Positions 22,425 to 30,720 of a DNA stretch of 64,000 bases are shown here, piece after piece. The stretch comes from Streptomyces olivaceus (GTDB lineage Bacteria > Actinomycetota > Actinomycetes > Streptomycetales > Streptomycetaceae). The stretch lies in NCBI RefSeq assembly GCF_000721235.1, contig NZ_JOFH01000002.1, positions 248,001-312,000 of the forward strand, read 5' to 3'. Under the pieces are notes generated by a model. The model did not search any database. It was not told the origin of the DNA and saw only the letters and a program-made list of their open reading frames with translations. Each line of letters begins with the position of its first letter. Within the stretch, counting starts at the first letter, position 1. A program made the position numbers and the translations under genes.

Positions 22425-22452
22425 ATTCTGTCCTGGACACGTCGTCTGTCAA
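22425..22452 (-). promoter_or_regulatory. Vegetative-type promoter of the 5'-nucleotidase gene
   Basis: On the minus strand a perfect -35 TTGACA (22447-22452) is followed after 16 nt by CAGAAT (22425-22430), one base from the TAGAAT ideal of the principal Streptomyces sigma factor. The predicted start is about 65 nt before the ATG. I see no clear PhoP direct-repeat box beside it. Confidence 0.6.
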
Positions 22453-22579
22453 GGGTGGAAAGCCGATCCGTACGCTCATCGGAGCGGTGCTGCGCACAAT
22501 TCAACACTTGTCAATCACCCTTTACTCAAAGGTTGTTGAGTGGTCATGCGTGGCCAATTCGCTACCCGGCAGTAAGTCA

Positions 22580-22585
22580 TAGGCT
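22580..22585 (+). promoter_or_regulatory. Candidate -10 element of a leaderless promoter (pyruvate kinase)
   Basis: TAGGCT ends 6 nt before the ATG at 22592, with no ribosome-binding site in between, so the transcript would begin at the start codon. The upstream 80 nt are A/T-rich for this genome. No clear -35. Confidence 0.5.
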
Positions 22586-22591
22586 CGACGC

Positions 22592-24022
22592 ATGCGCCGA
22601 GCAAAGATCGTCTGTACCCTTGGGCCCGCCACCGACTCGTACGACCAGATCAAGGACCTGGTCGATGCCGGAATGGACATCGCCCGCTTCAATTTCAGCC
22701 ACGGCAGCCACGCCGAGCACGAGGAGCGGTACCGGCGGGTCCGCAAGGCGTCCGACGAGACCGGCCGCAGCGTCGGCGCGCTCGCCGACCTTCAGGGCCC
22801 GAAGATCCGCCTCGGCCACTTCGGTGAGGGACCCGTACTCCTTGAACGCGGCGACACCTTCACCATCACCGTCGAGGAGGGCGTCGAGGGCGACCGCCAC
22901 ACCTGCGGCACCACCTACGCGGGCCTCGCCGCCGACGTCGCCCCCGGCGAGCGCGTCCTCGTCGACGACGGCAAGGTCTGCCTGGAGGTCACCGGCGTCG
23001 ACGGCCCCCGGGTGCACACCAGGGTCGTCGAGGGCGGCATGGTCTCCGACCACAAGGGCCTCAACCTGCCCGGCGTCGCCGTCTCCGTCCCCGCGCTGTC
23101 CAAGAAGGACGAGGACGACCTGCGCTTCGCCCTGCGCGGCGGCTTCGACGTCATCGCCCTCTCCTTCGTGCGCAGCGGACGCGACGTCGCCGACGTCCAC
23201 CGCATCATGGACGAGGAGGGCCGCCGCCTCCCCGTCATCGCCAAGGTCGAGAAGCCGCAGGCGGTGGAGGACATCGAGGGCATCGTCGCCGCCTTCGACG
23301 GCATCATGGTCGCCCGGGGCGACCTCGGCGTCGAGATGCCGCTCGAGCAGGTGCCGATCGTCCAGAAGCGCGCGATCAAGCTCGCCCAGCGCAACGCCAA
23401 GCCGGTCATCGTCGCCACCCAGATGCTCGACTCGATGATCGACAACGCCCGCCCCACCCGCGCGGAGGCCTCCGACGTGGCCAACGCGGTCATCGACGGC
23501 ACGGACGCGGTGATGCTCTCCGGCGAGACCAGCGTCGGCAAGCACGCGACCGACACGGTGCGCACGATGGCCCGGATCGTCGAGGCGGCCGAGGAGGACA
23601 TGCTGGCCAAGGGGCTGCCCCCGCTGACCGACCGCAACAAGCCCCGCACCCAGGGCGGCGCGGTCGCCCGCGCGGCCGCCGAGATGGGGGACTTCCTCGG
23701 CGCCAAGTTCCTCGTCGCCTTCACCCAGTCCGGCGACACCGTCCGCCGCCTCTCCCGCTACCGCTCGCCCATCCCGCTGCTCGCGTTCACCCCCGAGCCG
23801 GCGACCCGCTCGCAGCTGAGCCTGACCTGGGGCGTGGAGACGTTCCTCGGCCCGCACGTGGACTCCACGGACGCGATGGTCGACCAGGTGGACGAACTCC
23901 TCACCCGCTACGGCCGCTGCGAGAAGGGCGACACCGTGGTCATCACGGCGGGCTCGCCGCCGGGGGTGTCGGGCACCACGAACCTGGTGCGGGTGCACCG
24001 CATCGGGGAGGACGACCGCTGA
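22592..24022 (+). CDS. pyk: Pyruvate kinase
   Basis: 476 residues. RRAKIVCTLGPAT and ARFNFSHG at the start, KIRLG, the active-site segment IMVARGDLGVEMPLEQVP, KPVIVATQMLDSM and the C-terminal allosteric domain (FTQSGDTVRRLSRYR) are all present, and length is that of a standard tetrameric enzyme. It transfers phosphate from phosphoenolpyruvate to ADP, the last step of glycolysis. Streptomyces carry two isozymes; by its position this resembles the one often called Pyk2, but that is recall. It appears to be leaderless. Confidence 0.97.
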   Translation: MRRAKIVCTLGPATDSYDQIKDLVDAGMDIARFNFSHGSHAEHEERYRRVRKASDETGRSVGALADLQGPKIRLGHFGEGPVLLERGDTFTITVEEGVEGDRHTCGTTYAGLAADVAPGERVLVDDGKVCLEVTGVDGPRVHTRVVEGGMVSDHKGLNLPGVAVSVPALSKKDEDDLRFALRGGFDVIALSFVRSGRDVADVHRIMDEEGRRLPVIAKVEKPQAVEDIEGIVAAFDGIMVARGDLGVEMPLEQVPIVQKRAIKLAQRNAKPVIVATQMLDSMIDNARPTRAEASDVANAVIDGTDAVMLSGETSVGKHATDTVRTMARIVEAAEEDMLAKGLPPLTDRNKPRTQGGAVARAAAEMGDFLGAKFLVAFTQSGDTVRRLSRYRSPIPLLAFTPEPATRSQLSLTWGVETFLGPHVDSTDAMVDQVDELLTRYGRCEKGDTVVITAGSPPGVSGTTNLVRVHRIGEDDR

Positions 24023-24069
24023 ACGGGTGGCCCGGCTGCGGCTGGGGTGCCTTCGAAAGGAAGGTTAAG

Positions 24070-24143
24070 TGCCCCGGGTGGGACTCGAACCCACACTGAA
24101 TGCCTTTTGAGGGCATCGTCTCTGCCGATTGGACTACCGGAGC
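24070..24143 (-). tRNA. tRNA with CAA anticodon (Leu), unusual short variable arm
   Basis: 74-nt cloverleaf on the minus strand: a 7-bp acceptor (one G-U), a D arm with GGCAGA, anticodon stem ATGCC/GGCAT with loop CTCAAAA (anticodon CAA), a 5-nt variable region, T stem GTGGG/CCCAC with TTCGAGT loop, discriminator A and no encoded CCA. Anticodon and A73 indicate leucine (codon UUG), and the 3-bp D stem resembles leucine tRNAs, but those normally have a long class-II variable arm. Lies between pyk and the response regulator, antisense to both. Confidence 0.88.
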
Positions 24144-24245
24144 CTCTTCGAACCGAAGGTCAGTGTAGCCCCTCGGTGACTCAAAGATACAGGAGCTAGG
24201 TAGGCTCTTGTGAGCAGCACCCCTGCCCCGAACGAGGAGCCCCAC

Positions 24246-24902
24246 GTGACCGCCCCCGAGTCGCCCCAGCCCGCTGACGCGAACGACGACGACAAGTCGC
24301 ACGTTCCTCCGCTGACGACCCGCGTCGTCATCGCCGAGGACGAGGCGCTCATCCGGCTCGACCTCAAAGAGATGCTGGAGGAGGAGGGGTACTCCGTCGT
24401 CGGCGAGGCCGGTGACGGGGAGCAGGCCGTGGAGCTGGCCCGTGAGCACAAGCCGGACCTGGTGATCCTCGACGTGAAGATGCCCAAGCTCGACGGCATC
24501 TCCGCGGCCGAGAAGATCGCCGAGGAGAGCATCGCACCGGTGCTGATGCTGACCGCGTTCTCCCAGCGCGACCTGGTGGAGCGGGCGCGGGACGCCGGGG
24601 CGATGGCGTACCTGGTGAAGCCGTTCAGCAAGAGCGACGTCGTGCCGGCGATCGAGATGGCCGTCTCGCGGTTCACGGAGCTGAAGGAGCTGGAGAAGGA
24701 GGTCGCCGACCTCAGCCAGCGGCTGGAGACCAGGAAGCTGGTGGACCGCGCGAAGTCGGTGCTGCAGACGCAGTACGGCCTGACCGAGCCGGCCGCGTTC
24801 CGGTGGATCCAGAAGACGTCGATGGACCGGCGGATGTCGATGCAGCAGGTGGCCGAGGCGGTCATCCAGGACGCCGAGGAGAAGAAGGCGTCCAAGGGCT
24901 GA
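24246..24902 (+). CDS. Response regulator with ANTAR RNA-binding output domain (PdtaR-like)
   Basis: 218 residues from the GTG at 24246, preferred because GAGGAG lies 6 nt upstream; a GTG at 24210, just after a TAGGCT -10-like hexamer, would add 12 residues. Receiver domain: VVIAEDEALIRLDL acidic pocket, phospho-acceptor Asp in ILDVKMPKLDG, Thr in MLTAF, Lys in LVKPFS. A coiled-coil linker (ELKELEKEVADL) leads to an ANTAR domain (KSVLQTQYGLTEPAAFRWIQKTSMDRRMSMQQVAEAV). ANTAR regulators such as PdtaR bind tandem hairpins in mRNA and prevent termination. The partner kinase is not nearby. Followed by a strong terminator. Confidence 0.95.
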   Translation: MTAPESPQPADANDDDKSHVPPLTTRVVIAEDEALIRLDLKEMLEEEGYSVVGEAGDGEQAVELAREHKPDLVILDVKMPKLDGISAAEKIAEESIAPVLMLTAFSQRDLVERARDAGAMAYLVKPFSKSDVVPAIEMAVSRFTELKELEKEVADLSQRLETRKLVDRAKSVLQTQYGLTEPAAFRWIQKTSMDRRMSMQQVAEAVIQDAEEKKASKG

Positions 24903-24920
24903 GGCCCTCCCGGAGCACGG

Positions 24921-24956
24921 CGAGGCCCGCGTCCCCTTTCGGGGGCGCGGGCCTCG
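24921..24956. terminator. Strong bidirectional terminator between the ANTAR regulator and livF
   Basis: A 16-bp stem (left arm 24921-24936, right arm 24941-24956) with one G-T wobble and a TTTC loop, placed between convergent genes. Confidence 0.9.
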
Positions 24957-24981
24957 CGTGTACGGCGGGACGGGCGCGCGG

Positions 24982-25698
24982 TCAGTCCTCGCCGAGGTAG
25001 GCCTTGCGGACCGACTCGTCGTGCAGGAGCGTCTGGCCGCTGCCGGACAGGACGATGTTGCCGGTCTCCATGACATGGCCCTGGTCGGCCAGCGAGAGGG
25101 CGGCCTGCGCGTTCTGCTCGACGAGCAGGATGGTGGTGCCCTGGGACTTCAGCTCGGCGATCGTCGCCATGATCTTCTGCATCATGATCGGCGACAGCCC
25201 CATGGAGGGCTCGTCGAGCATGAGCAGCTTGGGCTGGGACATCAGGGCGCGGCCCATCGCCAGCATCTGCTGCTCACCGCCGGAGAGGGTGCCCGCCGCC
25301 TGCTTCCGGCGCTCCCCGAGGATCGGGAAGAGGTCGTAGGCGCGCTGGATGTCCTTCTCGATGCCCGGCCGGTCGCTGCGCAGGAAGGCGCCGAGGCGGA
25401 GATTGTCCTCGATCGTCATGCGCGGGAAGATGTGCCGCCCCTCGGGCGAGTGGGCGAGCCCGAGGGAGACGATCTGGTGGGCCGGGGTCTTCTTGAGGGA
25501 CTTGCCCCGGAACCTGATCTGCCCGCCGACCGGCTTGAGCAGGCCCGACAGGGTGCGCAGGGTGGTGGTCTTGCCGGCGCCGTTGGTGCCGATCAGGGTG
25601 ACCACTTCGCCCGCGTCGACCGTGAAGGAGATGCCCTTCACGGCCTCGATCTTGCCGTACGCGACGCGGAGGTCCTCGACCTCGAGCAGTGCGGTCAT
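24982..25698 (-). CDS. livF: Branched-chain amino-acid ABC transporter ATP-binding protein LivF
   Basis: 238 residues. Walker A GTNGAGKTT, Q-loop region, signature LSGGEQQMLAMGRAL, Walker B LLMLDEPSMGLSP and switch histidine-equivalent region LLVEQNAQAALSLADQGHVMETG identify the LivF half of the liv importer. Its ATG overlaps the livG stop (ATGA). With LivG it energises LivH-LivM to bring in leucine, isoleucine, valine or related substrates delivered by LivJ. Last gene of the five-gene cluster, ending at a strong terminator. Confidence 0.96.
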   Translation of the reverse strand: MTALLEVEDLRVAYGKIEAVKGISFTVDAGEVVTLIGTNGAGKTTTLRTLSGLLKPVGGQIRFRGKSLKKTPAHQIVSLGLAHSPEGRHIFPRMTIEDNLRLGAFLRSDRPGIEKDIQRAYDLFPILGERRKQAAGTLSGGEQQMLAMGRALMSQPKLLMLDEPSMGLSPIMMQKIMATIAELKSQGTTILLVEQNAQAALSLADQGHVMETGNIVLSGSGQTLLHDESVRKAYLGED

Positions 25699-26606
25699 CG
25701 GTCGTTCTCCTTGCCGGCCGCGGTGTCCGTGGTGGTGTCGGCCTGGGCGGCCTCGGCGGCCTCGACCTCGGCCGCCTCCGCGGCACCGGGGTCGTTCTCG
25801 AGGGGTTCGCCGAGGTAGGCGGCGACGACGCGTTCGTCGCCCTGCACGGTGGCGCTGTCGCCCTCGACGAGCTTCTGGCCCTGGACGAGGACGGCGACGC
25901 GGTCGCAGAGGTTGAAGATGAACCGCATGTCGTGCTCGATCACGAGGACGGCGATGCCCTGGTCGCGGATGGCGAAGACCAGTTCCTCGGTGGCCCGGGT
26001 CTCCTGCGGGTTCATGCCGGCCGTCGGCTCGTCCAGGAGCAGCAGTCCCGGTTCGCTGGCCAGCGCGCGGGCGATCTCCAGCTTGCGCTGCTCGCCGTAG
26101 GGCAGGTTCCGCGCGAGGTGGTCCGCCTTGGCGGCCAGGCCCACGAACTCCAGCAGCTCCAGGGCGCGTTCCCGGGAGGCCTTCTCCGCCTTGTGGAAGC
26201 CGGGGCCGCGCAGCACGGCCGACCAGAAGCCCTCCTTGGTCCGCGTGTGGCGGCCGACGAGGACGTTCTCCAGGACCGTCATGTTGGAGAAGAGGCGGAT
26301 GTTCTGGAAGGTACGGGCGATGCCCGCCGCCGTGACCTTGAAGGACTTGGCGGGCAGGACCCGGTCCCGGTAGCGGACCTCGCCCTCGGTGGGGACGTAG
26401 AGGCCGGTCAGGCAGTTGAAGAAGGTCGTCTTCCCGGCGCCGTTGGGTCCGATCAGGCCGACGATCTCGCCGCTGCTGACGGTGAGGTCGACGCTGTCCA
26501 CCGCGGTCAGTCCGCCGAAGCGCATGGTGACGCCGCGTGCGTCGAGGATCGTGGTACCGGTGGCGCCCGGCGCGCCGCCCGTGGTCGTGGTGTCGGTGGT
26601 CATCAT
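25695..26606 (-). CDS. livG: Branched-chain amino-acid ABC transporter ATP-binding protein LivG
   Basis: 303 residues from the ATG at 26606, which shares one base with the livM stop (TGATG); an ATG at 26603 is equally possible. Walker A GPNGAGKTT, signature (NLPYGEQRKLEIARAL), Walker B LLLLDEPTAGMNP and VIEHDMRFIFNLCDRV are canonical for LivG. After the usual end (YLGEPL) there is an extra 35-residue acidic Ala/Glu/Thr tail rarely seen in the family. Works as a heterodimer with LivF. Confidence 0.96.
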   Translation of the reverse strand: MMTTDTTTTGGAPGATGTTILDARGVTMRFGGLTAVDSVDLTVSSGEIVGLIGPNGAGKTTFFNCLTGLYVPTEGEVRYRDRVLPAKSFKVTAAGIARTFQNIRLFSNMTVLENVLVGRHTRTKEGFWSAVLRGPGFHKAEKASRERALELLEFVGLAAKADHLARNLPYGEQRKLEIARALASEPGLLLLDEPTAGMNPQETRATEELVFAIRDQGIAVLVIEHDMRFIFNLCDRVAVLVQGQKLVEGDSATVQGDERVVAAYLGEPLENDPGAAEAAEVEAAEAAQADTTTDTAAGKENDR

Positions 26607-28432
26607 CAGGCCCCTGTCTTGCTCAGGGTGGTGGGCGCTTCGGCCTCTTCGTGGAACTCCAGCTTGCGCCGCCGGTTGGCGATGAGGCCCTCGGGGCGGA
26701 AGCGCATCAGCAGGACGAGCGCCAGTCCGAAGGCGAAGAGCTGGTAGTCGTCGAGGAACTGGAGCTTGTTCGGGATCAGGAAGAGCAGCGAGGCGCCGAT
26801 GAGCGGGCCCGCGATGGTGCCCATGCCGCCGAGTACGACCGCGGCGAGCAGGAACGCCGAGTTGGGCGGGGTGGTACCGGCGAAGAGGTACTGCTCGGGG
26901 GTGACCGTGTAGGTCACGTGCGCCTGGACCGTGCCGGCGAGTCCGGCCAGCGAGGCGCCGACGGCGAAGGCGATCAGCTTGACGCGGAAGCCGTTGATGC
27001 CCATGGCGAGCGCGGCGGTCTCGTCCTCGCGGATGGCGACCCAGGCACGGCCGATGCGGGAGTCGCCGCTGCGCCGGAAGACGAGGACGACGACGGCCGT
27101 GATGACGAGCATCAGGAAGAAGTAGTTGGCGAACCGGCCGATGGTGAAGCCGCCGATGTCGTGCGGGAGCCCCATGTCGAAGCCGAGGATGCTGAGATCC
27201 GGGATGGACGAGATGCCGTTGGAGCCGTTGGTGACGTCCGGTCCCGAGGTGCCGTCCAGGTTGTTGGCGGTGATGCGGAAGATCTCGCCGAAGCCGAGGG
27301 TGACGATGGCGAGGTAGTCGCCGCGCAGCCGCAGGGTGGGGGCGCCGATGAGGACGCCGAAGATCAGCGAGGCGGCGGCGCCGACGAGGACGGCACCCCA
27401 GAAGGGGAGGTGCAGGTCGAACGGGGAGCTGGGGGAGCCGGAGACCATCGAGGCGGCGTAGGCGCCGACGCCGAGGAAGGCGACGTAGCCGAGGTCGAGC
27501 AGACCGGCGAGGCCGACGACGATGTTCAGGCCGAGGGCGACCGTGGCGAAGATGAGGATGTAGACGCCGATGGTGGCGTACTGGTCGTCGGACTGGGTGA
27601 ACGGGAAGCAGGCCGCCGCGACGAACGCGCCGCAGACGGTGATGTTCTGGTGCCGCGCGGTGATCTCGGAGACCTGCGCGATCAGCCCGGACTTGTTGAG
27701 GGCGGCGAAGCCGAGGCCGGCCGTGATCAGGAAGCCGACGAACAGCTCGTCGTACTCGGTGCCGATGCCGTACGTGAAGACGAACAGGCCGACGGCGAGG
27801 ACGGCGACGATGACCAGGATCTCGGCGTAGGACGGCAGGGCACGCAGCGGGCGGGGGGTGCCGGAGGCGAACGCCGCCTTGACCACCTGCCAGTTGTGCG
27901 AGCTGGTGTGCTTGAACTGCTCCCAGCCCGTGTCGTCCGGGTCGAACGGGTCGGGCTCGGGGCGCTGCACGGGCAGGGCGAGGGAGCCGAGCAGGGCGAT
28001 CAGGGTGGCGGCGGCCGCGACGTAGCCGCCGGGCTCCAGGTTGACGACGCCGCCGAGCTGCGCGCTGATCGCGACGACCGTGTACCAGGCGGTGGCGAAG
28101 GCGGCGAGCGCCGCGACCCTGAGGGCCGCGTCGGCGCCGGCCGGTACGAGCCAGCGCAGCCCCTTGACGTCGTAGGAGGCGAGGCCGAAGAGGGCGGTCA
28201 GGGCACCGGCGACCAGCACCAGCACCTGGAGGCCGCCCGGGTAGCCGTAGACGGTGAGGTCGCCGGGGAACTCGGCGGTCCAGGTCCAGGCGAGGAAGGT
28301 GGAGACGACGGTGAGGACGCCGCCGCCGGTGGCGAGGGCGCGGCCGACGCGCGGGGGGATGCCGATGAGGCCGGAGGTGTCGTCCGCGGCGGGGGCGCCG
28401 GTGTTGTCGGGCGCGGTGGTCTGTGTGGTCAT
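26606..28432 (-). CDS. livM: Branched-chain amino-acid ABC transporter permease LivM
   Basis: 608 residues from the ATG at 28432, chosen because an AGGG site lies 10 nt upstream; a GTG at 28441 overlapping the livH stop is the alternative. The C-terminal half is the LivM core (GLAGLLDLGYVAFLGVGAYAA; RLRGDYLAIVTLGFGEI; FRRSGDSRIGRAWVAIREDE; AVVLGGMGTIAGPLIGA). The N-terminal 280 or so residues add several membrane helices and a charged loop (PEPDPFDPDD), making it clearly longer than the roughly 425-residue E. coli protein. Forms the membrane channel with LivH. Confidence 0.93.
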   Translation of the reverse strand: MTTQTTAPDNTGAPAADDTSGLIGIPPRVGRALATGGGVLTVVSTFLAWTWTAEFPGDLTVYGYPGGLQVLVLVAGALTALFGLASYDVKGLRWLVPAGADAALRVAALAAFATAWYTVVAISAQLGGVVNLEPGGYVAAAATLIALLGSLALPVQRPEPDPFDPDDTGWEQFKHTSSHNWQVVKAAFASGTPRPLRALPSYAEILVIVAVLAVGLFVFTYGIGTEYDELFVGFLITAGLGFAALNKSGLIAQVSEITARHQNITVCGAFVAAACFPFTQSDDQYATIGVYILIFATVALGLNIVVGLAGLLDLGYVAFLGVGAYAASMVSGSPSSPFDLHLPFWGAVLVGAAASLIFGVLIGAPTLRLRGDYLAIVTLGFGEIFRITANNLDGTSGPDVTNGSNGISSIPDLSILGFDMGLPHDIGGFTIGRFANYFFLMLVITAVVVLVFRRSGDSRIGRAWVAIREDETAALAMGINGFRVKLIAFAVGASLAGLAGTVQAHVTYTVTPEQYLFAGTTPPNSAFLLAAVVLGGMGTIAGPLIGASLLFLIPNKLQFLDDYQLFAFGLALVLLMRFRPEGLIANRRRKLEFHEEAEAPTTLSKTGA

Positions 28433-28437
28433 CGGTG

Positions 28438-29370
28438 TCACGCCCTGTCCGCAACGCGTTCGCCGAGCAGGCCCTGTGGCCTGAACAACAGCACGAGGAT
28501 GAGGAGGATGAAGGCCCAGACGTCGGACCAGGACTGGCTGCCGAACTGGTCGAGGCCGGGGATGTCGGCGATGTACGCGGTGGCGAGGGTCTCGGCGACG
28601 CCGAGGGTGATGCCGCCGATCATGGCGCCGTAGATGTTGCCGATGCCGCCGAGGACGGCCGCGGTGAAGGCCTTGAGGCCGAGGATGAAGCCCATCTTGA
28701 AGTCGATCTGGCCGTACTTGAGGCCGTTGGCCACGGCTCCGACGGCGGCGAAGACGGCGCCCAGCGCGAACGCGACCACGATGATGCGGTCCGTGTTGAC
28801 GCCCATCAGCTTGGCCGTGTCACGGTCCTGCGCGGTGGCCTGCATGCCGCGTCCGATGCGGGTGCGCATCACGAAGAAGCCGAGGAACGCCATGCTCAGC
28901 GGGGCGGCGACGAACAGGAAGACGTCGCCGGTCTGCAGGGTGACGCTGCCGATGTGGAAGGGGCCCCCGTCGATCTGGGGGAAGGTCCGCGCCGACTTGG
29001 CCTCGGGGTACCAGGCCCACACCGCCTGCTGGAGGGCGAGGGAGAGGCCGATGGCGGTGATGAGGGGGGCGAGGCGGGGGGCGCCGCGCAGCGGCCGGTA
29101 GGCGAATCGTTCCGCTCCGACGGCGACGGCGACGGAGACCACCATGGCGCCGATGAGCATCAGGGGCAGTGCGATCAGCATGGAGGTGCCGTCGGGCAGG
29201 ATGTACAGGTAGACCGTGAGTGCGCCGAAGGCGCCGGTCATGAAGATCTCGCCGTGGGCGAAGTTGATGAGCTGGACAATGCCGTAGACCATTGTGTAGC
29301 CGATGGCGATCAGCCCGTACATGGATCCCAGTAGCAGGCCGTTGACCAGCTGCTGCGGCAGTTCGTTCAC
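28438..29370 (-). CDS. livH: Branched-chain amino-acid ABC transporter permease LivH
   Basis: 310 residues from a GTG at 29370 with GGAGG 8 nt upstream. The opening (QLVNGLLLGSMYGLIAIGYTMVYGI), INFAHGEIFMTGAF, MRTRIGRGMQATAQDRDTAKLMGV and AAVLGGIGNIYGAMIGGI are signature LivH segments, with about eight membrane helices. Pairs with LivM. Separated from livJ by a strong hairpin that may reduce its expression relative to the binding protein. Confidence 0.95.
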   Translation of the reverse strand: MNELPQQLVNGLLLGSMYGLIAIGYTMVYGIVQLINFAHGEIFMTGAFGALTVYLYILPDGTSMLIALPLMLIGAMVVSVAVAVGAERFAYRPLRGAPRLAPLITAIGLSLALQQAVWAWYPEAKSARTFPQIDGGPFHIGSVTLQTGDVFLFVAAPLSMAFLGFFVMRTRIGRGMQATAQDRDTAKLMGVNTDRIIVVAFALGAVFAAVGAVANGLKYGQIDFKMGFILGLKAFTAAVLGGIGNIYGAMIGGITLGVAETLATAYIADIPGLDQFGSQSWSDVWAFILLILVLLFRPQGLLGERVADRA

Positions 29371-29422
29371 CGCATGTCCTCCGAGACTTTCGGACGTTCG
29401 ACGGATGTGGCCGGATGCGAGT

Positions 29423-29457
29423 CCGCGCGGGGCGCCTGTGGACAGCGCCCCGCGCGG
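29423..29457 (-). terminator. Intercistronic hairpin between livJ and livH
   Basis: CCGCGCGGGGCGC (29423-29435) and GCGCCCCGCGCGG (29445-29457) pair perfectly over 13 bp with a 9-nt loop. In mRNA it would stabilise the upstream livJ message and partly terminate transcription before livH. Confidence 0.75.
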
Positions 29458-29484
29458 CTCATGAGGTGTGGTGCGTGGGAGAGG

Positions 29485-30720
29485 TCAGCCGTTGTAGGTA
29501 CCGGACTTCACGGAGCCCCAGGTACCGTTCTCGACGGCGTACACGGTGAGCTGCTTGTTGGTGGCGTCACCGAACTCGTCGAAGGAGACCTTGCCGGTCA
29601 CACCGTCGAACGACACGTTCTGCATGGCGTCGACGACCTTGCTGCGGGCGTCGTCGGGGAGCTTGCCGTCGTTGTCCTCGACGACCTTCTTGACGGCCTC
29701 GATGATCGCCCAGGCCGAGTCGTAGGAGTAGCCGCCGTAGGCCTCGTAGGCCTCCTTGTAGCCCTCGGTCTTGTAGTTGGCGACGAACTCCTTGGCGGAG
29801 GGCAGCTCCTCCACCGGGGCGCCGACCGAGGTGGCGAGGTCGCCGGTGCCGCCGGCGCCGGCGAGCTTGATGAAGTCGGCGCTGTAGATGCCGTCGCCGC
29901 CGACCAGCGGGATCTTCGCCCCGGCCGCCTTGATCTGCTTGCTGAGCGGGCCGGCCTGCGGGTACTCGCCGCCGTAGTAGACGACGTCGGCGCCGGAGTT
30001 CTTGACCTTCGTGGCGACCGCGTTGAAGTCCTTGGTGTCCGGGTTGATGTGCTCGGTGCCGACGACCTGGCCGCCGAGCTTCTTGAACGCCTCGGTGAAG
30101 GTGGCGGCGAGACCGGCGCCGTAGGTCTTCTTGTCGTCGATGATGAAGGCCTTGCGCTTCTTGGAGTCCTTGTAGACGTACTCCGCCGCGAAGGGGCCCT
30201 GGATGGCGTCCGTGGTCGCCGTTCGGAAGTACGACTTGTACGGCCGGACCTTCTTGGTCTGCCAGTCGACACCCTGGCTGAGCGCGGGGTTGGTGTTGGC
30301 GGGGGAGACCTCGACCAGCTTCGCCGAGTCGAAGACCTTCTGCATCGACTCGCCGACGGAGGAGTTCAGCGGGCCGACCACGCCGAGGACGTCGTCGTTG
30401 GCGACGAACTTGGTGGCGTTCTGCTGGCCGACGGACGGCTGCCCCTGGTCGTCGAGGGACTCCACCTTGAAGGTGACGCCGTCGACGGTCTTCTCCTTGT
30501 TGGCGATCTTGGCCGCGAGGTCCACCGAGTTCTTGATGCCGAGGCCCAGCGCGGACAGGTCGCCGGTCAGCGGCGCGTCGACGCCGATGACGACGGTGGT
30601 GCCACCGCCGCCGCTGCCGGAGTCCGAGCCGCCGTCGTCGTCGCGCGAGCCGCAGGCGGTGAGTGTGAGCGCTCCCGCCGCCAGAGCGGCGGTGATGGCG
30701 ATGAGCGAACGTTGACGCAC
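29485..30720 (-). CDS. livJ: Branched-chain amino-acid ABC transporter substrate-binding lipoprotein
   Basis: 411 residues from the GTG at 30720 (AGGA 7 nt upstream). A short basic N-terminus, hydrophobic run and lipobox LTAC give a lipoprotein whose Cys is lipid-anchored outside the membrane, followed by a Gly/Ser/Asp linker. The type-I periplasmic-binding fold follows: VVIGVDAPLTGDLSALG, VVGPLNSSVGESMQ, then the Phe-Tyr-rich YEAYGGYSYDSAWAIIEAV. It captures branched-chain amino acids (or a related ligand) for LivHMGF. First gene of the cluster; promoter not pinpointed. Confidence 0.95.
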   Translation of the reverse strand: MRQRSLIAITAALAAGALTLTACGSRDDDGGSDSGSGGGGTTVVIGVDAPLTGDLSALGLGIKNSVDLAAKIANKEKTVDGVTFKVESLDDQGQPSVGQQNATKFVANDDVLGVVGPLNSSVGESMQKVFDSAKLVEVSPANTNPALSQGVDWQTKKVRPYKSYFRTATTDAIQGPFAAEYVYKDSKKRKAFIIDDKKTYGAGLAATFTEAFKKLGGQVVGTEHINPDTKDFNAVATKVKNSGADVVYYGGEYPQAGPLSKQIKAAGAKIPLVGGDGIYSADFIKLAGAGGTGDLATSVGAPVEELPSAKEFVANYKTEGYKEAYEAYGGYSYDSAWAIIEAVKKVVEDNDGKLPDDARSKVVDAMQNVSFDGVTGKVSFDEFGDATNKQLTVYAVENGTWGSVKSGTYNG

